Below, piece after piece: positions 1-7,225 of a stretch of DNA of 10,527 bases. Under the pieces are notes generated by a model. The model made no database searches. It had not been told where the DNA came from and saw nothing but the letters and a program-made list of their open reading frames with translations. Location of the stretch: NCBI GenBank assembly GCA_946886255.1, contig CAMPIG010000130.1, positions 1 to 10,527 of the forward strand. Direction: 5' to 3'. A program made the translations under genes and the position numbers. Position 1 is the stretch's first letter, and the number at the start of each line of letters is the position of its first letter. Origin of the DNA: an uncultured Cellvibrio sp. GTDB taxonomy: Bacteria; Pseudomonadota; Gammaproteobacteria; Pseudomonadales; Cellvibrionaceae.

Positions 1-565
1 GGTGAAAACGCGCGGTGATGCGCTGGGACAATTGCCGCAACGAAGGCCGGGCAAGCAATTTTTTCAATTCCGGTTGACCGACCAGAATAATTTGCAGCAG
101 TTTTTCGGTGGTGGTTTCCAGATTGGTCAACAAGCGAATCTGCTCCATCACTGTGGGCTTGAGCAGTTGGGCTTCATCAATCAGTAAAACGGTTTTGCGG
201 CCTTTGCGATGGTTTTCCAGTAAGAAATGATGCAGCGCATCGGTAAGATCTTTGGTGCTCCAACCATCGACGATGTAACGCACGCCCAGTTCGTCACAGA
301 TAGTCGACAATAATTCCGGCGCACTGGCCATGGGATTGAGGATGATCGCAATATCAGTGTTGTCCGGCATTTGCTCCAGCAAGCAGCGAATGATCGTGGT
401 CTTGCCGGTGCCGACTTCACCGGTCAGCAACACAAAGCCACCGATCTGGATACCGTACAACAAATGGGCAAGCGCTTCGCGATGCTGATCACTCATGTAC
501 AAATAGCGAGGATTCACAGCGATAGAAAAGGCTTGTTCACTCAATCCGAAAAAGTTGTGATACAT
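1..565 (-). CDS. ExeA/GspA-family AAA+ ATPase, N-terminal part (runs off the left edge)
   Basis: Partial gene: 188 codons from the ATG at 565 are visible and the frame is still open at the edge. The start, MYHNFFGLSEQAFSI, is typical of ExeA/GspA/MshM-type ATPases. Visible motifs are Walker A GEVGTGKTT (residues 49-57), Walker B VLLIDEAQ (126-133), a sensor-1-like strand LQIILVGQPEL (157-167) and the family signature LRQLSQRI (176-183). The family hydrolyses ATP and helps assemble or localise envelope machines such as the type II secretion secretin or MSHA pili; some members have a C-terminal peptidoglycan-binding or membrane segment, which here would lie outside the window. Which machine it serves cannot be told, because the partner genes are not visible. 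No strong Shine-Dalgarno precedes the ATG, but the N-terminal match supports this start. It is divergent from gcvP. Confidence 0.9.
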   Translation of the reverse strand, partial: MYHNFFGLSEQAFSIAVNPRYLYMSDQHREALAHLLYGIQIGGFVLLTGEVGTGKTTIIRCLLEQMPDNTDIAIILNPMASAPELLSTICDELGVRYIVDGWSTKDLTDALHHFLLENHRKGRKTVLLIDEAQLLKPTVMEQIRLLTNLETTTEKLLQIILVGQPELKKLLARPSLRQLSQRITARFH

Positions 566-831
566 GATTAACGGTTGTTCTTATGTGGATGTATTTGCGG
601 CTCGCGTGTGCCGGGGACGAACAATCTGCCACCGATGATACCAGACTCGCAACCGAAAATTTCTGTGGTGCGACTTTGCCTTAATTCCGTCGTGACCTTG
701 CCGGCATATTGCATCTAACAACACTGCACTCAATTGCCGAAAAGTCCCCCAATTGGTACCATTGCCGCCTTTTTGAGCAGGCCTACCTGCCCCGCCCTTT
801 TTGCCCCGTTCCCATGTTAAAGAGATTCCCT
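566..831. other. Intergenic region between the divergent ATPase gene and gcvP
   Basis: This 266-bp stretch must hold the promoters of both divergent genes. I see no convincing -35/-10 pair on either strand. The gcvP frame stays open upstream of its start, back to a TTG at 709, but that part ([15 protein letters not shown]...) does not resemble P-protein N-termini. No glycine riboswitch could be recognised: the paired aptamer motifs expected upstream of glycine-cleavage genes are not there. Confidence 0.5.
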
Positions 832-3741
832 ATGTCCGTTGATCTTCGTTCAGCTTCTTTGTCACAACTGGCTTACCACGACGAGTTTGTCCAGCGCCAT
901 ATTGGCCCGGATGCACAGCAAACAGCCAGCATGTTGGCCACACTGGGGGTAGACTCTGTTGCTGAGCTGATCAACAAGACCGTGCCGGAAAAAATCCGCC
1001 TCGCCGGGGATCTGACGCTGGCGGATGCGGTAACCGAAGCAGACGCACTCGCACAACTCAAAGCCATTGCCAGTAAAAACCGGGTATTCAAAAGCTACAT
1101 CGGCATGGGTTATTACGACACGCATACACCCCATGTGGTGTTGCGCAATGTGCTGGAAAATCCGGGCTGGTATACCGCCTATACCCCATACCAACCGGAA
1201 ATTGCCCAGGGTCGCTTGGAAGCGCTGCTCAATTACCAGCAAATGATCATTGATTTAACCGGGATGGAGATGGCCAACGCCTCTATGCTCGATGAAGGTA
1301 CGGCGGCGGCAGAAGCCATGGCGATGTGTAAACGCCAGAATAAAAAGAGCCGTTCCGATGTGTTCTTTGTGGACGCTGATACTCATCCGCAAACCCTTGC
1401 CGTCGTCAAAACCCGTGCCGAACACTTCGGTTTTGAGGTAGTCGTGGCCAAGGCAGATGAGGTCGTGAACGGTGATTACTTCGGTGCCCTGCTCTCCTAT
1501 CCTGGCTCCAGCGGCGAAATCCGCGACCTCACCGCGCTAATTGAAGCAGCCCACGGTCAGAACACCCTGATTACCGTCGCCAGTGACCTGATGGCGTTGA
1601 TGCTGCTGAAATCCCCCGGCAGCATGGGTGCCGATGTGGTGGTGGGCACTAACCAACGCTTCGGTATCCCCATGGGTTTCGGCGGTCCCCACGCCGGTTT
1701 CTTTGCCTTCCGCGATGCCTATAAGCGCTCCGCACCGGGCCGCATTATTGGGGTCTCCATTGATGCGCGAGGCAAGCAAGCCCTGCGTATGGCGATGCAA
1801 ACCCGCGAACAGCACATCCGCCGCGAAAAGGCCAATTCCAATATCTGTACCTCGCAAGTGCTGCTGGCGGTAATGAGCGTGTTCTATGCGATTTACCACG
1901 GGCCGGATGGCTTGAAGCGTATTGCCAACCGTATCCATCGTCTGACCGCTATTGCGGCAGCTGCACTGCAAGCAAAAGGTTTTGGTCTCGCCCACAGTCA
2001 GTTCTTCGATACCATCACCGTACAGGTGGGCGATAACCAGCAAGCGATTTATCAAGCCGCGCTTAAGGCCGAAATCAATCTGCGCTTGGTGGGCAAGAAT
2101 GCGTTGGGACTCAGCCTCAACGAGACCACCAGCCTGGCTGACCTGGAAGCGCTGCTGGCCGTCTTCGGCGTGAGCGGTTCTGATTTGCGTGGACTGGATC
2201 GTCAGATTACCGAGGGCAAAAACCTGACCGCCAGCAAAGCCATTCCCGCGGATTTGTTGCGCAGCGATGCCATCCTGAGCCATCCGGTGTTCAACAGCTA
2301 CCACAGCGAAACCGAGATGCTGCGTTACCTCAAGCGCCTGGAATCGCGCGATATCGCGCTCAACCAATCCATGATTCCGCTCGGCTCTTGCACCATGAAG
2401 CTCAACGCGACCGCTGAAATGATCCCGGTCACCTGGCCGGAATTCGGCAAGATGCACCCCTTCGCGCCCATGGAACAAGCACAGGGTTACCGCCAACTGT
2501 TTGAAGAATTACAGGAGATGTTGAAAGCCTGCACTGGCTACGATGCCATCAGCCTCCAGCCTAATGCGGGTTCTCAAGGCGAGTACGCCGGCCTCGTGGC
2601 TATCAAGAAATACTTTGAAAGCAAAGGTGAAACCGAGCGGGATATTTGTCTGATTCCGGCATCCGCCCACGGCACCAACCCGGCTTCGGCGCAGATGGTC
2701 AGTTACAAAGTGGTGGTCGTGGCCTGTGATGGTAAAGGTAACGTTGATCTCAATGACCTGCGCGAAAAGATTGCCACCTACGGCGAAAAGATTGCCTGCA
2801 TCATGGTTACCTACCCGTCCACCCATGGCGTATTTGAAGAAGGCATCACTGAGTTGTGTGACATGATTCATGCGGTCGGCGGTCAGGTGTATATCGACGG
2901 CGCCAATATGAACGCGTTAGTCGGTGTAGCGGCGCCGGGTAAATTCGGTGGCGATGTATCGCACCTGAACTTGCATAAAACCTTCTGCATTCCTCACGGC
3001 GGTGGCGGTCCCGGCATGGGTCCAATCGGTGTAGGCCAGCACCTTGCGCCATTCCTCGCTTCGCATCCCGTGCAGGATGTACCCGGTACAGAAACAGCGA
3101 ACGGTACCATCTCGGCGGCACCTTGGGGCTCAGCCAGTATTCTGCCGATCAGTTGGATGTACATCCGGATGATGGGCAAAGTCGGCATGCGTCAGGCCAC
3201 CGAATACGCCATTCTTAACGCCAATTATGTGGCGAAAAAACTGGGCGACCATTATCCGATTTTGTACAAAGGGACCCACGGTTTTGTGGCGCACGAATGT
3301 TTGCTGGATCTGCGTCCCTTAAAAGAAGCCAGCAGTATCAGCGAAGAGGATATTGCCAAGCGTTTGATGGATTTTGGTTTCCATGCCCCCACCATGTCTT
3401 TTCCGGTGGCAGGCACCTTGATGATCGAGCCGACAGAATCTGAATCGCAAATTGAGCTGGATAAATTTATCGAAGCCATGCTCACTATCCGCAAGGAAAT
3501 TGCCCAGGTTGCCAGCGGCGAAATCAGCGCCGACGCCAGCGCACTACACAACTCGCCTCACACGCAAGACGACATCATGGACGAAAACTGGAATCGCGCT
3601 TATAGCCGCGAAACCGCCGGCCGTCCGGCGCCCTGGCTAAAGCAACACAAGGTATGGCCGAGCGTTAACCGTATCGACAATGTCTACGGGGATCGAAATT
3701 TGATTTGCTCTTGTCCGAGCATTGAGAATTATCAGGAGTGA
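832..3741 (+). CDS. gcvP: Glycine dehydrogenase (aminomethyl-transferring), P-protein of the glycine cleavage system
   Basis: This is the cytoplasmic PLP enzyme that decarboxylates glycine and passes the aminomethyl group to the lipoyl arm of the H-protein; with T- and L-proteins it feeds 5,10-methylene-THF into one-carbon metabolism. The chain is 969 aa, close to the roughly 957 aa of the E. coli single-chain enzyme (fused alpha and beta halves). Landmarks are the N-terminal FVQRHIGPD, the middle-domain [11 protein letters not shown], the PLP-site [20 protein letters not shown] with the Schiff-base lysine at about K716, and the C-terminal [17 protein letters not shown]. The start at 832 ([13 protein letters not shown]) is preferred because AAAGAGA lies about 7 nt upstream and the N-terminus then fits the family; ATG 814 and TTG 709 only add unrelated residues. 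The gene appears monocistronic: divergent neighbour upstream, hairpin downstream, no gcvT or gcvH in the window. Confidence 0.98.
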   Translation: MSVDLRSASLSQLAYHDEFVQRHIGPDAQQTASMLATLGVDSVAELINKTVPEKIRLAGDLTLADAVTEADALAQLKAIASKNRVFKSYIGMGYYDTHTPHVVLRNVLENPGWYTAYTPYQPEIAQGRLEALLNYQQMIIDLTGMEMANASMLDEGTAAAEAMAMCKRQNKKSRSDVFFVDADTHPQTLAVVKTRAEHFGFEVVVAKADEVVNGDYFGALLSYPGSSGEIRDLTALIEAAHGQNTLITVASDLMALMLLKSPGSMGADVVVGTNQRFGIPMGFGGPHAGFFAFRDAYKRSAPGRIIGVSIDARGKQALRMAMQTREQHIRREKANSNICTSQVLLAVMSVFYAIYHGPDGLKRIANRIHRLTAIAAAALQAKGFGLAHSQFFDTITVQVGDNQQAIYQAALKAEINLRLVGKNALGLSLNETTSLADLEALLAVFGVSGSDLRGLDRQITEGKNLTASKAIPADLLRSDAILSHPVFNSYHSETEMLRYLKRLESRDIALNQSMIPLGSCTMKLNATAEMIPVTWPEFGKMHPFAPMEQAQGYRQLFEELQEMLKACTGYDAISLQPNAGSQGEYAGLVAIKKYFESKGETERDICLIPASAHGTNPASAQMVSYKVVVVACDGKGNVDLNDLREKIATYGEKIACIMVTYPSTHGVFEEGITELCDMIHAVGGQVYIDGANMNALVGVAAPGKFGGDVSHLNLHKTFCIPHGGGGPGMGPIGVGQHLAPFLASHPVQDVPGTETANGTISAAPWGSASILPISWMYIRMMGKVGMRQATEYAILNANYVAKKLGDHYPILYKGTHGFVAHECLLDLRPLKEASSISEEDIAKRLMDFGFHAPTMSFPVAGTLMIEPTESESQIELDKFIEAMLTIRKEIAQVASGEISADASALHNSPHTQDDIMDENWNRAYSRETAGRPAPWLKQHKVWPSVNRIDNVYGDRNLICSCPSIENYQE

Positions 3742-3765
3742 TAAAAACAGCAAGGGTTCTGATTC

Positions 3766-3798
3766 AGGCAAGGAACATGGTTATCATGTTCTTTGCCT
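3766..3798. terminator. Hairpin between gcvP and the convergent 127-aa gene
   Basis: AGGCAAGGAACATG (3766-3779) pairs with CATGTTCTTTGCCT (3785-3798) around a 5-nt loop: 14 pairs, one of them G-T. An outer pair, CAGGAGT (3733-3739) and ACTCCTG (3803-3809), encloses it. Neither strand has a U-tract directly after the stem, so it is not a textbook intrinsic terminator, but its place just after the gcvP stop and between convergent genes suggests a bidirectional terminator or an mRNA 3'-end stabiliser. It shares sequence with the hairpin at 4900-4928. Confidence 0.6.
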
Positions 3799-3831
3799 CT
3801 GAACTCCTGCAAAAATTTAACACAATCAGTA

Positions 3832-4215
3832 CTACTTATTATTAATTCTTGCAAGCCCACCCGTAGTGGCACTGTTTTGTCCAGAGTTACTGTTGCTACT
3901 CCCATGCCCTTTTAAACCAACATCTCTAGCTTTCTGCTCGCGGGCCTGCTGCTTGGCTGCATCTTTTAGTGGCGTTTGATAAGTGTTTAAATTTGCGACG
4001 GATTTATTTTCCTTTTTAGCCTTCGCCGCTGCTGATCCAAGAGCACTTGCCTGAGTTTTTTGCTGCTTTTTAGAGAGCAGATGCGCAACGATACCTTTTT
4101 GCCCGATACCACCTTTAGCACACTTCCCGCCGGGATGATCATTGACTTTAATTGGATTAATAATCAGATAACCCTTATTCAGTTTTTTTTCGCAGGCGGG
4201 GCATATGAATTCCAT
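3832..4215 (-). CDS. Small basic protein with an N-terminal zinc-ribbon-like motif, function unknown
   Basis: 127 aa, not recognised as a named family. The start is well supported: AAGGAGA (4221-4227) sits 5 nt before the ATG. The N-terminus holds CPAC (C5, C8), followed by HPGGKC (H27, C32); together these could form a CxxC...HxxxxC zinc site. Residues about 45-105 are rich in Lys, Ala and Gln (KKQQKTQ, AAAKAKKENK, AAKQQAREQKAR) and probably helical. The tail is Ser/Asn/Gly-rich (SSNSNSGQNS), probably disordered, ending GGLARINNK. The make-up fits a nucleic-acid-binding or scaffold protein, but that is inference. No signal peptide or membrane segment is visible. It is convergent with gcvP and divergent from the 125-aa gene at 4493. 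Confidence 0.8.
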   Translation of the reverse strand: MEFICPACEKKLNKGYLIINPIKVNDHPGGKCAKGGIGQKGIVAHLLSKKQQKTQASALGSAAAKAKKENKSVANLNTYQTPLKDAAKQQAREQKARDVGLKGHGSSNSNSGQNSATTGGLARINNK

Positions 4216-4220
4216 AAAAT

Positions 4221-4227
4221 TCTCCTT
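4221..4227 (-). promoter_or_regulatory. Strong Shine-Dalgarno for the 127-aa gene
   Basis: AAGGAGA on the minus strand, 5 nt before the ATG at 4215; it fixes the start of the zinc-ribbon-like protein. Confidence 0.8.
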
Positions 4228-4308
4228 CTAACGCATGATAGACATAAACCTTACACTCAAACCAATATGTACCTTCTACCATTTTAACCACCCACAAATA
4301 GCGCGCCT

Positions 4309-4405
4309 ATTACAGATCATTACAACGGTTTGTATGAATGTTTATCTAGCCAAATGACACGCACCTATCCACGATATTTCTGACGACAACGTAATGATCT
4401 GTAAT
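4309..4405. repeat. 15-bp perfect inverted repeat, arms 67 bp apart
   Basis: ATTACAGATCATTAC (4309-4323) recurs as its exact reverse complement GTAATGATCTGTAAT (4391-4405). The pair lies in the 277-bp AT-rich space between the divergent genes that start at 4215 and 4493. It could be paired binding sites for a dimeric regulator acting on both promoters, the stem of a structured transcript, or a relic of a mobile element. No ORF that looks real occupies the 67-bp interior. Confidence 0.75.
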
Positions 4406-4440
4406 TCATGAACCTCATGTTCTTTTTTAAACTGGGAGAG

Positions 4441-4459
4441 ATTATTGATGATCAATAAT
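4441..4459. promoter_or_regulatory. Palindrome, candidate operator upstream of the 125-aa gene
   Basis: ATTATTGAT-G-ATCAATAAT is a perfect 9-1-9 palindrome, 33 bp before the ATG at 4493. It contains TTGATG (4445-4450), which could be a -35 element, although the nearest -10-like TAAAAT (4465-4470) is only 14 bp away. Its size and symmetry suit a dimeric repressor, but no cognate regulator is identified. Confidence 0.5.
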
Positions 4460-4492
4460 TTGAATAAAATTTACTTTTAAAAGGATATCTTT

Positions 4493-4870
4493 ATGTCAAG
4501 TCCAGCAGATGTAACTATCAAAAACAGAACCAATCAATCCATTACCACCAAGGTGACGCGGGATTCCTGGGTCGAGGGCGATGGCGGCACCATCAATGGT
4601 AAAGTCATTCCTAAAGATGAAAACGGGGTGTTTAGAGTTACAGCAAAAACCGGTCACCACGGCGAACTGGATATTGCTTTTATTGGTGGCGCTAGCGGTG
4701 CCGATTTGGGCACTTTAAAAATATTGAATATCAAAGATCCGCAAAATGGCGTGGAAAGCTTGGCGGTTTCATCTAACCTGCCAAACATTGATGTATCCGC
4801 AATGGGATACAGATCATCTCCCGGGAACGAGGACTTAAGACGAATAGACTTTATTATTGTTGAAAAATAA
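4493..4870 (+). CDS. Small beta-rich protein of unknown function
   Basis: 125 aa, family not recognised. AAGGATAT (4481-4488) is a reasonable ribosome site for the ATG at 4493. The sequence alternates short hydrophobic strands with polar or Gly/Asn/Asp turns (VTIKNRTNQSITTKV, GVFRVTAKTG, ELDIAFIGG, LGTLKILNI, RIDFIIVEK), suggesting a small beta-sandwich. There is no cysteine, no signal peptide and no membrane helix, so a cytoplasmic or non-classically exported protein is likely. The opening (VTIKN.T...I, then a SW motif) is faintly like aegerolysin-type proteins, but the conserved Trp/Cys pattern is missing and I do not assign it. It is divergent from the zinc-ribbon-like gene and followed by a hairpin. 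Confidence 0.8.
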   Translation: MSSPADVTIKNRTNQSITTKVTRDSWVEGDGGTINGKVIPKDENGVFRVTAKTGHHGELDIAFIGGASGADLGTLKILNIKDPQNGVESLAVSSNLPNIDVSAMGYRSSPGNEDLRRIDFIIVEK

Positions 4871-4899
4871 AATCGTTACGTTGTGTTTTTTCTCAACAT

Positions 4900-4928
4900 G
4901 CAAAGAACGTGGCTCCCACGCTCTTTGC
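4900..4928. terminator. Hairpin between the convergent 125-aa gene and the membrane-protein gene
   Basis: GCAAAGAACGTGG (4900-4912) pairs with CCACGCTCTTTGC (4916-4928) around a 3-nt loop, with one A-C mismatch (a G-U pair in the minus-strand transcript). The 3' side has only TT, so U-tract support is weak on both strands. Its position between two convergent genes supports a bidirectional terminator. A second short stem, TTCTAAT/ATTAGAA (4939-4956), overlaps the stop of the membrane-protein gene. Confidence 0.6.
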
Positions 4929-4950
4929 TTAACAACACTTCTAATAAGAA

Positions 4951-5751
4951 TTAGAATTTCGATACCGCCGAATTTAATTGTATGCGGCCAGCATTGATAA
5001 CAACGTGTTTCTGACGCAACCACATGCCCAATACCGATAAGGCAATCATCGCCGTCATCAAAAGCTCACCGCCATCTTCCGCCAGTGTAAAGACAGTTTG
5101 CGATACGTTCTCGCCGAATAACCCGTGCAAGGCATCGACGCCAACACCAAAGAAAATCAGTAGGGCAAAATAGAAGCTAAATAACAAATAGGCACCGAAG
5201 TCTTCTTTGGTGGTTATTGTGGTGACGCCGATCACCCAACATATAACAGCAAACAAGCCTGTTGTGGCAAAGCCCAGCAAATCCCCAGGCACGGGTTCCA
5301 GGCTCCAAAGAGCAACGTAAGCATGCCCAATGGATTCATGGAGTTTGAATGCATCATCGAGAAAAATAATAAACATAATGGCGGACCAGGCGAACCAGGT
5401 TTTCTTGTGCTGCGCCACAGCAAATAACAAAAACAACGCTGATGCTGCCAACTCCAATACATAGCCAAAGATTTCCGGGTAACCCCGATCAATAAACGAA
5501 AACTCCACCTGCCCGTAGAAGAAATTGTCGGTCAGTTGATATTTTTCAACATAGGCATAGGTAATAAAACAACCGATGAGTAACAGACCAATAACCGTCA
5601 CACCCGCGACGCAACTCCGGTGTAGGCGATCCGGTAACACTAACAGGTCTTTTGCAAGACGCGGACAGGAAAGCAAAACGCTGCCGACAAATTTAACAGG
5701 GGCTTTTTTTACCAGTACTTCTTTAATAGGGACTTTCGCTGCAATCTGCAT
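4951..5751 (-). CDS. Six-helix membrane protein with Asp/His/Glu motifs, function unknown
   Basis: 266 aa from the ATG at 5751, chosen because a near-perfect AAGGAGGT (5756-5763) precedes it; the frame is open to 5955 but the added part has no such site and is unlike protein. After a basic N-terminus of about 45 residues, hydrophobic segments lie near 46-67, 94-113, 119-134, 159-178, 187-208 and 228-246. Charged residues cluster in or beside the helices: LDDAFKLHE (D132, D133, H138, E139), GVDALHG (D206, H209) and AEDGGEL (E225, D226, E229). Such intramembrane acidic/His sets often bind metal in membrane hydrolases or transport ions; which applies here cannot be told. Similar D..xLHE motifs occur in uncharacterised bacterial membrane proteins. 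It is convergent with the 125-aa gene and divergent from the EEP-like gene. Confidence 0.85.
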   Translation of the reverse strand: MQIAAKVPIKEVLVKKAPVKFVGSVLLSCPRLAKDLLVLPDRLHRSCVAGVTVIGLLLIGCFITYAYVEKYQLTDNFFYGQVEFSFIDRGYPEIFGYVLELAASALFLLFAVAQHKKTWFAWSAIMFIIFLDDAFKLHESIGHAYVALWSLEPVPGDLLGFATTGLFAVICWVIGVTTITTKEDFGAYLLFSFYFALLIFFGVGVDALHGLFGENVSQTVFTLAEDGGELLMTAMIALSVLGMWLRQKHVVINAGRIQLNSAVSKF

Positions 5752-5755
5752 ATCG

Positions 5756-5763
5756 ACCTCCTT
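5756..5763 (-). promoter_or_regulatory. Near-consensus Shine-Dalgarno deciding the membrane-protein start
   Basis: AAGGAGGT on the minus strand, just upstream of the ATG at 5751. It argues against the longer open frame that reaches 5955. Confidence 0.85.
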
Positions 5764-6057
5764 AGATGAAATCCATAGCAGCATTTCGCTATTCGTCATA
5801 AAAATGTCACAAAACAGGAATAAAGTAAAAAGTTTTAAATTTTTTTGTGATGACCTTCCAGGACAAGGCTGTTTTTGCTGCCGTTCGCGGCACAAAAATC
5901 CTTGCTCGTGATTACCTACTCCCTCGATAAAAATTTCACCGCCACATCCGCGCACCGGCGTCTAGCAACCAAAGAGACAAAAAAGAAAAATGATAAAAAG
6001 AGAAATGCGCCAGATCGCCATTTATAACGATCCGGTCTCAATGCATTTCAAATTCGG

Positions 6058-6085
6058 TTTACGAAAAATATGGCGCAGCTATACT
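6058..6085 (+). promoter_or_regulatory. Sigma70-type promoter for the EEP-like gene
   Basis: TTTACG (6058-6063) and TATACT (6080-6085) with a 16-bp spacer match the -35 and -10 consensus at 4/6 and 5/6. The predicted start near 6092 leaves a leader of about 65 nt before the ATG at 6158. Confidence 0.55.
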
Positions 6086-6157
6086 CTACGGATTAAATAG
6101 ATCCGGCACCCGATAGCGGTACGGTAAATGAAGGGAAAATGATACCGAGGAATGTCC

Positions 6158-7162
6158 ATGAGCATTGTCATCGCTTACCAATCGCTAAACTCCAATGTGA
6201 GTTCCGACCACACCATTGAAGCCAGCACCTCGCAGATGCACACACGCAAAGCTCAGCGAACGCTGGCCAAGAAAAAAACTGAACGTTTTTCGCTTAATTT
6301 CCCCACCATTGATGACCCCAAACCGGACGTTGCTGTGTTCGGTCCCGCACAATTGGTAAAAACAGCACCAGCCGAATTTATGGATGTTGAAAAAAGCAAA
6401 GGGCGCAAGAGAAAACGCGGCGAGATGGAAGCGGAAGACAAAGCGTTAAAAGAAGCCGCCGACAAAATGCTGGGAATGTTTCAGGGTAAAGCTCGGCAAA
6501 TTTATCAACACGCACAGCGGGAGTTTGGTCAGGCATGTAATTTATTGGTGTTCGGCGAGTTGAATGCCAGCCATAAAAACTGGTTAAGCACCCGGCCTGC
6601 TACCGGCGAGATGATTCATGCTTCCGTATTCCCCAAAGCTTGTAACTGTTTCAGTCTGCACAGCGCCAATTCCGCCAGCACAACCCAATTTATTGCCGAA
6701 GGTGATGGTTGGGTGGCTGCAAATTGCAACGGCATCAGAGTGGTCTTCGTTCACGTGCCCAACAGTTTGGCGACCGATAGCGGAAAAGCCACCAAATTTT
6801 ATAAAGATATAAAAAACAAAGTCGTCAACAGCACTGCGTCAGGCGGCGGCGTTGTTGATCTGGTGATGGGCGATACCAATCAGGCGAGTGCTTTGTTCAG
6901 CCCCAAGATTATCTCCGCCGGTATGGATGGAAAATTTTCTGATGCGGGCACGGAGTCCAGTATTTCACCGGTGGATACTCACGGCGTCACCTTCAAGGGC
7001 ACCAATTCAGTGGATACGAAAAAATTTGACGTAGCGATATACAACACTGCCACTGTGAAAAAAATTGATGTCCGATATTTTTCGCAGTTCTCGCATCACG
7101 GTGCTCTTGCTGCAGCCTACACCGATCACATGGGAATTTTAGTCAGGATTGATAAGAAGTAG
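6158..7162 (+). CDS. Putative endonuclease/exonuclease/phosphatase (EEP)-fold protein
   Basis: 334 aa from the ATG at 6158, 6 nt after GAGGA (6147-6151); the in-frame ATG at 6152 would sit directly on that site. The C-terminal two thirds follow an EEP (DNase I-like) order: GELNAS (E134), VVFVHVPNS (H199), a helix KATKFYKDIKN, VVDLVMGDTNQ (D239, N241) in the place of the family's GDxN, KFDVAIYN, and YTDHMGILVRI (D323, H324) in the place of SDHxPv. Members cleave phosphodiester or phosphomonoester bonds with Mg2+. The usual first Asn motif is not seen, so the match is partial. Residues 1-125 look unlike a folded domain and include a basic stretch, KGRKRKR (81-87), resembling a nuclear-localisation or nucleic-acid-binding patch. 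No signal peptide is visible. No neighbouring immunity gene is evident. A nuclease, a phosphatase or an exported effector are all possible. Confidence 0.8.
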   Translation: MSIVIAYQSLNSNVSSDHTIEASTSQMHTRKAQRTLAKKKTERFSLNFPTIDDPKPDVAVFGPAQLVKTAPAEFMDVEKSKGRKRKRGEMEAEDKALKEAADKMLGMFQGKARQIYQHAQREFGQACNLLVFGELNASHKNWLSTRPATGEMIHASVFPKACNCFSLHSANSASTTQFIAEGDGWVAANCNGIRVVFVHVPNSLATDSGKATKFYKDIKNKVVNSTASGGGVVDLVMGDTNQASALFSPKIISAGMDGKFSDAGTESSISPVDTHGVTFKGTNSVDTKKFDVAIYNTATVKKIDVRYFSQFSHHGALAAAYTDHMGILVRIDKK

Positions 7163-7174
7163 CAAAGAGGCGAT

Positions 7175-7211
7175 TGAAAAAGTCCGATCGAGACTGCACC
7201 TGATTGGACTT
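7175..7211 (-). terminator. Intrinsic terminator of the tail-anchored protein gene
   Basis: Read on the minus strand, AAGTCCAATC (7211-7202) pairs with GATCGGACTT (7189-7180), ten pairs with one wobble around a 12-nt loop, and the stem runs into TTTTT. The U-tract exists only for minus-strand transcription, so it ends the operon containing 7226-7537. Confidence 0.75.
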
Positions 7212-7225
7212 AAAAATCAACCCGT

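Larger units (their letters stand above)
5752..6157. other. Intergenic region between divergent genes
   Basis: This 406-bp stretch separates the divergent membrane-protein and EEP-like genes. It holds the Shine-Dalgarno of the first and the promoter and leader of the second. I see no convincing promoter for the minus-strand gene, although the region around 5795-5850 is AT-rich on that side. No gene is supported here. Confidence 0.5.

Noticed and set aside
709..831. N-terminal extension of gcvP from a TTG codon
   Set aside because: It has no ribosome site and does not resemble P-protein N-termini; the start at 832 has both.
566..831. Glycine riboswitch upstream of gcvP
   Set aside because: The conserved aptamer core sequences are not present.
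1537..2496. Long open frame of 319 codons on the minus strand
   Set aside because: It lies wholly inside gcvP, which is unambiguous on the plus strand, and its His/Gln/Gly-rich product looks like an antisense shadow of GC-rich coding DNA.
4060..4287. Plus-strand frame of 75 codons
   Set aside because: It overlaps the better-supported 127-aa minus-strand gene with its strong ribosome site and has no motif of its own.
4927..4956. Integron attC-like site (GCTTAAC at 4927-4933 beside a hairpin)
   Set aside because: No matching GTTRRRY partner at the right distance, no integrase in the window, and the seven-base core is common by chance.
5752..5955. N-terminal extension of the membrane protein to 5955
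   Set aside because: The AAGGAGGT at 5756-5763 sets the start at 5751, and the extra residues look like translated intergenic DNA.
7163..7225. Terminator for the plus-strand EEP-like gene
   Set aside because: The hairpin here is followed by a T-run only on the minus strand; the plus-strand side continues into TTAAAAATC.
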